From an uncultured Lachnospiraceae bacterium (lineage in GTDB: Bacteria; Bacillota; Clostridia; Lachnospirales; Lachnospiraceae): 5,786 bases of DNA. The stretch lies in NCBI GenBank assembly GCA_946413945.1, contig CAMKMR010000129.1, positions 1 through 5,786 of the forward strand. The letters are read 5' to 3'. The stretch's first letter is position 1. The number at the start of each line of letters is the position of its first letter. Below, piece by piece: positions 1 through 5,786 of the stretch. The notes beneath the pieces are model-generated. The model worked only from the letters and a program-made list of their open reading frames with translations. It was not told where the DNA came from and did not search any database. The position numbers and the translations under genes were made by a program.

Positions 1-1125
1 TTTACCGGTAAGAGGATCGTTTCTGTAGAAGTGAACGATTTTCTTTCCGGCGTTACGGGCCTGCAGAGAGAACTTTGTATCTTTAGTTCCAAGCTTGCGG
101 CCAAAATAAGCAAGGTCCTTTGAATTATCAATAAGATTCTGAGTCTCCATAGCAAAGCCACATATAAACTGTCCATTTTTCTTATGCTCACCTAAATATT
201 TAAGCACATCTTTTGTCCTGTTAAGAAGGATAGAGCTATCCCCCTCCATTTTCTTAATCTTATGCTCAGCAACATTTGCAGGAGTATAATCTGCTACGGC
301 CGCTGCCATTATGACTATATCTGCATCTTCTGCATTTTTTGTAACCTGCTGGAACATTTCTTCAGCAGATTTAATGTCAATCCTGTTAACACCATAAGGA
401 GCATCTAAAACAGTAGGACCTGAAACAAGTGTAACTTCAGCCCCCTTCATTTTTGCAACTTTAGCAAGACTATACCCCATCTTTCCCGAAGAATGATTTG
501 TTATATATCTTACTGGATCGATAGCTTCCATTGTTGGGCCGGCAGAAACAACAATCTTTTTTCCTTTAAGATTTTTTTCAAAAGCTATACTATCAAGCAC
601 TCTTTCCACAAGATATTCCTCTTTAGGAAGCTTGCCCTTTCCATCATAACCACAGGCAAGATGACCCGAATCAGGTTCAATTATCTCATAGCCAAATTTT
701 TTAAGCTTTTCAATATTATACTGAACTATCTTATTTTCCAGCATATATACATTCATCGAAGGACAGATAAGAATCGGGCATCTTGCAGGAAGAACAGCTG
801 TAGTAAGCATATCATCCGCAATGCCATTTGCTATCTTTCCGATCACATCTGCTGTACATGGAGCAATAAGAACCAAGTCAGCTGATGTACCAAGTTCAAT
901 ATGAGGCACAATTCTTTTATCTTCACACTCATCAAAAACATTAACAAATACTTTATTTTTTGTGATTATTTCAAATGTTTCTGCTGTTATAAACTTTGTT
1001 GCACTTTCTGTCATTATCACATGAACGTCAGCATGCTGTTTTGTAAGCAGACTGGCACAATTTACCATCTTATAAGCTGCAATGCCTCCAGTTACACAAA
1101 GTAAGATATTTTTACCCTTTAACAT
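1..1125 (-). CDS. coaBC: Bifunctional phosphopantothenoylcysteine decarboxylase / phosphopantothenate-cysteine ligase CoaBC (3' end beyond window)
   Basis: This cytoplasmic enzyme carries out two consecutive steps of coenzyme A synthesis. It joins cysteine to 4'-phosphopantothenate using CTP, then decarboxylates the product to 4'-phosphopantetheine with FMN. The window holds 375 codons from the ATG at 1125 with no stop. The CoaC half (about residues 1-185) starts MLKGKNILLCVTGGIAAYK, the flavoprotein fold, and has His75 (PHIEL), the PSMN motif with Asn125, and Cys158 in HLACG. The CoaB half (about 188 on) has SAGPT, ITNHSSGKMG with Asn210, the AAAVADY stretch with Asp279, and Lys289. These positions coincide with E. 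coli CoaBC numbering, so the start is secure; the other nearby ATG (1129) meets a stop after five codons. The start is 15 bp after the sensor kinase stop, with a strong ribosome binding site in the gap. Oddity: after NLIDNSK (about residue 336) the sequence no longer looks like CoaB; the expected LDxIxAN motif and glycine-rich GxGF segment are absent, and G+C rises. Identification of residues 1-330 is very secure; the tail is not. Confidence 0.96.
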   Translation of the reverse strand, partial: MLKGKNILLCVTGGIAAYKMVNCASLLTKQHADVHVIMTESATKFITAETFEIITKNKVFVNVFDECEDKRIVPHIELGTSADLVLIAPCTADVIGKIANGIADDMLTTAVLPARCPILICPSMNVYMLENKIVQYNIEKLKKFGYEIIEPDSGHLACGYDGKGKLPKEEYLVERVLDSIAFEKNLKGKKIVVSAGPTMEAIDPVRYITNHSSGKMGYSLAKVAKMKGAEVTLVSGPTVLDAPYGVNRIDIKSAEEMFQQVTKNAEDADIVIMAAAVADYTPANVAEHKIKKMEGDSSILLNRTKDVLKYLGEHKKNGQFICGFAMETQNLIDNSKDLAYFGRKLGTKDTKFSLQARNAGKKIVHFYRNDPLTGK

Positions 1126-1130
1126 GCATT

Positions 1131-1138
1131 TCACCTCT
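1131..1138 (-). promoter_or_regulatory. Strong ribosome binding site of coaBC
   Basis: Read on the minus strand the site is AGAGGTGA, a near-complete match to the anti-Shine-Dalgarno complement, ending 5 nt before the ATG at 1125. It fills most of the 15-bp gap after the sensor gene's stop codon. It decides the start of coaBC and suggests efficient translation on a shared transcript. Confidence 0.85.
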
Positions 1139-1140
1139 GG

Positions 1141-4100
1141 TTATAAATTATTCTTTAAATCTTTATATGTAGTGACAAGTTCTCTTACAGTATCTTCTTC
1201 CCTAAGAGATACACTCTTTTTAAGAACTTCTAAAAACTCATTATCTTCTCCCTGATATTTACGGGATAATAAGTCATTCATAAGTTCTTCAACCTTATCA
1301 TAATCCTTACCATCAAGAGCAAGGTAAAGATTAGTCAGTTTATCGATATTAACGATGGTTTCAACAGCTGCTTTATCATCAGCACTAATATCAAGTTCCT
1401 CATCATAATAACTGCTGTTTTTCGTTTCAGCTTCTTCATCATAATAGCTGCCATTTAATGTTTCACTATCTTCAGCAGCTGTATTGTTTGAAGCTATTTC
1501 AGGATCTGTTTCTTCCTGCGCAGATTTAAGTATCTCGGTTTCATTTCTTTCTGATTGAACTCTTGAAGCTAATTCTTCATCAGATATACCCTGTTTTGAA
1601 TCAACAAAATCAAGATAGTCACCTACTATTTCCTGTAATTTTTCAAGGTCATCACAGAGTTTATTTAAATTATCCCTGACATAACTTCTGTTACCAATAT
1701 TAATAGCTGCATTTATCATAGTGATCTCTTTATAAAGATCTGCAGCCCCGATATTCTGAGCAGAAGTTCTGATATTATGGATCCTGTTACGGAATGCTCT
1801 GTAGTTTTCAGTGAATTTTTCTTTTAATTCCTCTGAAACAGTAAGATTCTGATTATAATAAGTATCAAGGATCTTATTATAAACATCTATTGAGCCACCA
1901 ATCTTTTCAAGGGTTGATGGAACATCAATATACTGTTGGAGAACAAGAAGCCCTTCACTGTAACGTGATTCATTAATATATTGAGCAATATCATTAGATC
2001 TATATTTGATCATTCCTGAAGGCAGATTCTTAACCATTACTGTAGCAAGACTCACAAGATCCAGCGGTTTTACAATTATATCATTAAAACCATTCTTCTT
2101 AAGTTCATCCGTTGTTTCTCCTATTGCATCAACAGACATAGCGATAACAGGAACTTCTTTTGCATTATCATAAGCTAATTCTCTTATTTCCTTTAATGCA
2201 TCTGTTCCATTCATTACAGGCATATCAGCATCCATAAAGATAATATCATAATTATTGTTCATTACCATATCTATGGCACTGATACCGCTCGCAGCAATAT
2301 CCACCTTCATTTCCATCTGTTTGAGAACTCCAACCGCCACAGAACGCGCCAGCTCATCATCATCAACTATAAGAGCATTCACATCAGGAGTAAGCATCTT
2401 GGCTGCCTCTTCCTTGGAGATCCTTTCGATCGAATTAATATCAACCGAACCAGTTACCACATCTTCACCCGGTTTATCCTGAAGTAAAGAAATAGTAAAT
2501 GTCGAACCTGCTCCATAGGTAGAATCCACATCGATCTGACCTTCCATAAGCCTTATCAGTTTATCAGCAATAGCCATATTTATTCCACCGCTGCTCTTTT
2601 TACCTTTAGAGTCACGCGGATTATAAGCTTCAAAGAGAGTTTCTATAGAATCAGCCTGAATACCAATACCAGTATCCGAAACACTGAATACCAGGTTTTC
2701 TCTTACATTATTCTTTTTATCTTTTATTTCATAGCAATCAACTGATAAAGTTATAGTACCTTCTTTAGTAAACTTGGATGCATTATCTAAGATTATCTCA
2801 AGAAGCGTCTTTATTTTTTCAAAATCCCCGACGAGAATATCCGGTATATTTTCACCCAGATCAACCAAGAATCTTATCTGTCTTCCTTCCAACTGATTTA
2901 TCACCCTGTCGGAAATATCACAAACAAGCGTAGTTATAGAATAAGGGGCATTCACAGCTTTTACACGGCCTGATTCAAGCCTTGCAAGCTGGATAGTCTC
3001 ATCCACTCTGTAAAGAATATTCTGGCTGGTACTGATTATATTTGCGAGCTCCTCATCCTCATCACTTTCATGCCTATGATTTTTTCTGATATTATCAGCC
3101 ATAGCAATTATCGCATTAATAGGTATCTTAATATCATTACTCATAGAAGCTAGGAAGTCAGTTTTTAAAGTATTAGATTTAAGAGCGACTTCGTGCTCCT
3201 TGGAAAGCTTTTCAATCTCCTGATTCTGTCCAACATACTTTCTCTGAAGTTTAAAGAGCTTAATGAAAGCAAAAATGATAAAGAATATGACAAGCGCCAG
3301 CAATATATAACGCACGATCCTTCTTTCAAAAAATCCATACTGCTTGATAATGTTAAAAGTTATACTCTGTTCACTTTCAACTCCGTCTCCATTTACAGCC
3401 GTAACTGTAAAAGTAGTATATACAGCCTGAAATGTATTTGTCCCCTTTATAGTTGTTTCAGCAGTATCAAAGCCATCAAGCTTATATGTCGCTTTGATAT
3501 TTTCCTTATTGATATATGAAAGTACCGCAAATGAAATAGCAACTCTTTGGGCACTATGAGGTATCTCAATACTTCCGCCTATCTGATCAAAGTAATAGAC
3601 CTTATCATCAATATCAACTTCAGATATTGTAAGTTTAGGGGCGATGTCATTTGTCTTAATATCTGATGTATCCAAAGTAAGAACACCATCATTTGTACAT
3701 ACATAGAGCATATGCATCTTATCAAGATATGTCTTTGAATCAATAGTGATATTCTTCTTTAAGCCATCACCATTTGAAAGATATCTTTCACTGATAGGAT
3801 CAGCCCCAAGAAGCTCACTCTCAGTTGTCCTAAGTATTCCCTTAGAACCAATGATTATAAGATAATCTTTATAGTCAAATGTATCGCTCTTTATATCATA
3901 AATATTATTTGAAAAATCAATATTAGATATAGCCCTTATAGATTCATTAAATAAAGAAAGTCCATTATCTGTGCCAATATAGATACCATTTTCACCTTTC
4001 TTAAAACAGGTAACAACATTTGAAGAAAGGCCATCAGCCTCAGTATAATTGGTGACTTTTTTATCTTTGATTATATATACTCCTCCACCGTCAGAACCCG

Positions 4101-5574
4101 CAAATATCCTTCCATCTTCATCCTGATAAAGAGAAATGATATTGGAATATACAACGCCTTCAGAATAAGAGTAATTCGCTACAGGATCTCCATTTTTAGA
4201 AATGATACAAAGTCCATCTTCTGTGGCAACTGCTATATTACCATCCAGAAGCTCTATAGCTGAATTTGTAAGATTTGTAAGAAGACCTGAAGACCTGCCA
4301 AAACTCCTTATCTTTTTTTCCTTATCATATTTAACAATACCATACCTGCGCGAAGTTGATATCCATACACTACCTTCAGAATCAAGGATCATATCCTTAA
4401 CACTGGTACCGTCAAGATAAGCAGTAAGATCGTTTTCCTCTGTGTTATTATTTGAATCAAGAATTGTAAGTCCATTATCTGTACCGATAAATTTACTTCC
4501 ATTCACATTAAGGATACAATTAGTCGGATGAGATGGGATATTATATTTTTGATTGATATCGGTAAATTTACTCTTGCCTAAAAGAAGTATTCCATTTCTT
4601 GAAGAAGTAAACCAGATATTGCCCTCATAATCTATCAGCATAGAAGAAAGGTAAGAATCTATACTTGTTCCCTCAATATTATTGAACTTTAAACTAGGAT
4701 CAAAATAGCCAAGGCCATTATCCGCAAGAACAAATATCCTTCCGTTTTCATCTGCATAAATGGAATTTATACCGTCATTTTTAGAAATTAAGGTCTCAGC
4801 TTTTTTAAGGCTGTTCATCCTAAGTATATTTGATCCGATGGTTCCTATATAAACAGTATCATTATAGGAAGTGATACAAGATAACTCCTCAGGACAGAAA
4901 ACATTTGACTGTATCTCAGTTACGTTATCATCACTGTCTATTGTAAAAATATAGTTACCATTATAGATTCCCCAGATCATCCCATCAGAATAGCAAAGTT
5001 CTTTTATATGATGAAACTTAAGAGAATCAATACTTATAAGTGTATTATTATCAATATCAACCTTATAAACACCGTATGCTGTAGCCACATATATAGTTCC
5101 ATCTTCAGATTCAACTACATCTGTGACACATTTTACTCCGCTATAATATTCATTATCAAAATGCTTTACTGTGGAACCGGAAATATAAAATAATCCATAA
5201 TTATTTGTAGAGATCCATAATCTTCCACTAGTATCCTGGTAAAGATCATTGATAAAATAGACGTCATTTTTTTCTGTATCCCAAAGATTATATATGACAA
5301 ATTCCTTGCCATTATATCTATAAAGTCCCCCATCAGTTCCTACCCAGACATAGCCGGATAAAGTCTGATAAATACAGTTAACCTGCAGAGAATCAAGACC
5401 ACTGCCTTTATCATAAACAGTCTGGCTGTAAGTTGATAAAAAGCTTGAAGCCTCTTCTTCTTTAGCATCTACAAAAGACATTCTATTAAACGGCAAAAAG
5501 CATGCCAGAAGGCATGCTATTGCTATTACAAAAGCGGTTACACGATATATAGTTTTAGAACGCTTTGTTTCCAT
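1141..5574 (-). CDS. Membrane hybrid sensor with twin beta-propeller input, DHp lacking its histidine, ATPase, REC and HPt domains
   Basis: This 1477-residue protein has the layout of a hybrid two-component sensor. Residues 12-29 form a signal/anchor helix, with a plausible signal peptidase site after VDA (37). Residues 55-640 carry 14 Reg_prop-like repeats of the WVGTDGGLY type, consistent with two seven-bladed propellers outside the membrane. A reduced Y_Y_Y-like beta domain (about 648-743) precedes a transmembrane helix (753-775) and a short coiled coil. The DHp (800-872) has its H-box as MSNDIKIPIN: the phospho-accepting His is Asn813 and the usual Thr at +4 is Ile817. The ATPase domain (917-1031) keeps Asn931 (N-box) and DTGIGI (967-972), but its G2 box is altered (GGINMAI). 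REC (1065-1183) is complete: DDD 1071-1073, Asp1115, Ser1147, Lys1169. HPt (1205-1322) keeps His1266 in IHNIRTSAQNIGA. An acidic linker and a helical C-terminal module (1401-1477) follow. There is no DNA-binding domain. The start is 21 bp after the aminopeptidase stop. Ligand and partner are unknown; propeller sensors of this layout in Bacteroidetes often sense glycans, which is not shown here. Confidence 0.93.
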   Translation of the reverse strand: METKRSKTIYRVTAFVIAIACLLACFLPFNRMSFVDAKEEEASSFLSTYSQTVYDKGSGLDSLQVNCIYQTLSGYVWVGTDGGLYRYNGKEFVIYNLWDTEKNDVYFINDLYQDTSGRLWISTNNYGLFYISGSTVKHFDNEYYSGVKCVTDVVESEDGTIYVATAYGVYKVDIDNNTLISIDSLKFHHIKELCYSDGMIWGIYNGNYIFTIDSDDNVTEIQSNVFCPEELSCITSYNDTVYIGTIGSNILRMNSLKKAETLISKNDGINSIYADENGRIFVLADNGLGYFDPSLKFNNIEGTSIDSYLSSMLIDYEGNIWFTSSRNGILLLGKSKFTDINQKYNIPSHPTNCILNVNGSKFIGTDNGLTILDSNNNTEENDLTAYLDGTSVKDMILDSEGSVWISTSRRYGIVKYDKEKKIRSFGRSSGLLTNLTNSAIELLDGNIAVATEDGLCIISKNGDPVANYSYSEGVVYSNIISLYQDEDGRIFAGSDGGGVYIIKDKKVTNYTEADGLSSNVVTCFKKGENGIYIGTDNGLSLFNESIRAISNIDFSNNIYDIKSDTFDYKDYLIIIGSKGILRTTESELLGADPISERYLSNGDGLKKNITIDSKTYLDKMHMLYVCTNDGVLTLDTSDIKTNDIAPKLTISEVDIDDKVYYFDQIGGSIEIPHSAQRVAISFAVLSYINKENIKATYKLDGFDTAETTIKGTNTFQAVYTTFTVTAVNGDGVESEQSITFNIIKQYGFFERRIVRYILLALVIFFIIFAFIKLFKLQRKYVGQNQEIEKLSKEHEVALKSNTLKTDFLASMSNDIKIPINAIIAMADNIRKNHRHESDEDEELANIISTSQNILYRVDETIQLARLESGRVKAVNAPYSITTLVCDISDRVINQLEGRQIRFLVDLGENIPDILVGDFEKIKTLLEIILDNASKFTKEGTITLSVDCYEIKDKKNNVRENLVFSVSDTGIGIQADSIETLFEAYNPRDSKGKKSSGGINMAIADKLIRLMEGQIDVDSTYGAGSTFTISLLQDKPGEDVVTGSVDINSIERISKEEAAKMLTPDVNALIVDDDELARSVAVGVLKQMEMKVDIAASGISAIDMVMNNNYDIIFMDADMPVMNGTDALKEIRELAYDNAKEVPVIAMSVDAIGETTDELKKNGFNDIIVKPLDLVSLATVMVKNLPSGMIKYRSNDIAQYINESRYSEGLLVLQQYIDVPSTLEKIGGSIDVYNKILDTYYNQNLTVSEELKEKFTENYRAFRNRIHNIRTSAQNIGAADLYKEITMINAAINIGNRSYVRDNLNKLCDDLEKLQEIVGDYLDFVDSKQGISDEELASRVQSERNETEILKSAQEETDPEIASNNTAAEDSETLNGSYYDEEAETKNSSYYDEELDISADDKAAVETIVNIDKLTNLYLALDGKDYDKVEELMNDLLSRKYQGEDNEFLEVLKKSVSLREEDTVRELVTTYKDLKNNL
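1396..1456 (-). repeat. Imperfect direct repeat in the acidic linker of the sensor
   Basis: Two 25-bp copies (1396-1420 and 1432-1456) lie 36 bp apart and match at 21 of 25 positions; the first 15 positions differ by one base. In the protein they encode SYYDEE twice (residues 1376-1381 and 1388-1393), a 12-residue period. The spacing is a multiple of three, so the duplication keeps the frame. It sits in the low-complexity, Glu/Asp/Ser-rich linker (about 1323-1400) between the HPt domain and the last helical module, and looks like a recent in-frame duplication. Confidence 0.75.
5499..5518 (-). other. Terminator-like hairpin inside the signal-peptide codons of the sensor gene
   Basis: On the transcribed (minus) strand AGCATGCC, a TTCT loop and GGCATGCT form a perfect 8-bp stem, followed directly by TTTTGCC. 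The stem spans nucleotides 57-76 of the coding sequence and encodes part of the hydrophobic core ACLLACFL (residues 20-27). The form resembles a weak intrinsic terminator or an attenuating mRNA structure. The T run is short (five, one of them in the stem) and is broken by GCCG, so termination would be partial at best. It may instead be a chance product of the repeated codon pair GCA-TGC. Confidence 0.45.
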
Positions 5575-5584
5575 ATGTCTGTAA

Positions 5585-5590
5585 TCCTTT
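5585..5590 (-). promoter_or_regulatory. Ribosome binding site of the sensor gene
   Basis: Read on the minus strand this is AAAGGA, ending 10 nt before the ATG at 5574. It lies in the 21-bp gap after the aminopeptidase stop. The spacing is somewhat long and the match shorter than for coaBC, so the sensor is probably translated less strongly. It supports the ATG at 5574, directly before the positively charged n-region (KRSK) of the signal sequence. Confidence 0.65.
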
Positions 5591-5595
5591 AGTTA

Positions 5596-5786
5596 TTATC
5601 TGATATTTTTAAGGAAAGCCTCATAACCTTTCTCTGTCTCATAAATATCTGCTTTAGAAGTTACTTCCCAAGGTGAATGCATTGAAAGTACTGCAACACC
5701 ACAGTCGATAACCTGCATATCATAAAGAGAAAGGATATAAGCGATTGTTCCGCCACCGCCAACATCAACTTTTCCTAACTCAGCTG
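5596..5786 (-). CDS. M18-family zinc aminopeptidase, C-terminal 62 residues (5' part beyond window)
   Basis: Only the last 62 codons and the TAA stop (a second TAA follows at once) are present; the gene continues past the right edge. The fragment reads ELGKVDVGGGGTIAYIL, then VIDCGVAVLSMHSPWEV, then TSKADIYETEKGYEAFLKN. This is the characteristic end of M18 (aspartyl aminopeptidase-like) metallopeptidases. The His in SMHSPWE corresponds to the last zinc ligand of the family, and the glycine-rich GGGGTI segment lies at the active site. These enzymes are cytoplasmic and remove N-terminal residues, often acidic ones, from peptides; the exact specificity cannot be judged from the tail. It is the most upstream gene seen in the probable operon, with the sensor starting 21 bp after its stop and no terminator in between. 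Confidence 0.93.
   Translation of the reverse strand, partial: AELGKVDVGGGGTIAYILSLYDMQVIDCGVAVLSMHSPWEVTSKADIYETEKGYEAFLKNIR

Noticed and set aside
1..120. Plus-strand open frame from the left edge to the TGA at 120-122, as an explanation for the odd composition
   Set aside because: Only about 39 residues with no recognisable motif; the minus-strand frame stays continuous with coaBC, so there is no reason to prefer it.
493..1104. Two plus-strand open frames (493-885 and 901-1104)
   Set aside because: They lie antisense to the well-conserved coaBC gene, are rich in Cys, Phe, Ile and Lys with no recognisable motif, and lack convincing ribosome binding sites; they are shadows.
1126..1175. Possible promoter for coaBC at the 3' end of the sensor gene (TTGTCA on the minus strand with an AT-rich -10-like stretch)
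   Set aside because: The -10 match is poor at the right spacing, and AT-rich sequence gives such matches by chance.
2255..5193. Plus-strand open frames at 2255-2482, 3193-3519, 4202-4420 and 5008-5193
   Set aside because: All are antisense to conserved domains of the sensor (REC, membrane helix and Y_Y_Y-like region, propeller) and show no family features of their own.
5497..5515. Lipobox-like LLAC at residues 22-25 of the sensor, suggesting a lipoprotein
   Set aside because: Leu at -2 and Phe at +2 are atypical, and a signal peptidase I type site (VDA, residue 37) follows; a lipoprotein anchor is not needed with the second membrane helix.

Overview
The window is AT-rich (about 35% G+C by eye) and fully coding. 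It looks like a chromosomal segment of a Firmicute, most likely a member of the Lachnospiraceae (Butyrivibrio/Roseburia-like). That assignment is inference. It rests on base composition, on strong AGGAGGTGA-type ribosome binding sites, on the M18 aminopeptidase style, and on a large hybrid kinase-type protein with a small helical C-terminal module of a kind I associate with this family.

All three genes lie on the minus strand, so the transcription order runs right to left. First comes the 3' end of an M18-family zinc aminopeptidase (5596-5786, continuing past the right edge). After 21 bp comes a 1477-residue membrane sensor of the hybrid two-component type (1141-5574). After another 15 bp comes coaBC, the bifunctional coenzyme A biosynthesis gene (1-1125, continuing past the left edge). 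The gaps hold only ribosome binding sites and no terminator, so the three genes are probably co-transcribed. No intergenic stretch exceeds 21 bp, and I saw no RNA genes, mobile elements or CRISPR.

The sensor is the main point of interest. It has an exported region with 14 recognisable propeller-type repeats (consistent with two seven-bladed beta-propellers), a reduced Y_Y_Y-like domain, a transmembrane helix, then dimerisation (DHp), ATPase, receiver (REC) and histidine-phosphotransfer (HPt) modules. At the expected phospho-accepting histidine of the DHp H-box there is asparagine (N813, codon AAT). The threonine four residues later, linked to phosphatase activity, is isoleucine. The REC aspartate (D1115) and the HPt histidine (H1266) are both present. 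The protein therefore reads as a pseudo-histidine kinase that keeps a working-looking REC-HPt phosphorelay. There is no DNA-binding output domain and no partner regulator in the window.

Two further oddities were found. CoaBC matches its family residue for residue at its catalytic positions up to about residue 336, but the last 39 residues in the window do not resemble the family's C-terminus, and the underlying DNA is clearly richer in G+C. A perfect 8-bp hairpin followed by a short T run, resembling a terminator, lies inside the signal-peptide codons of the sensor gene.
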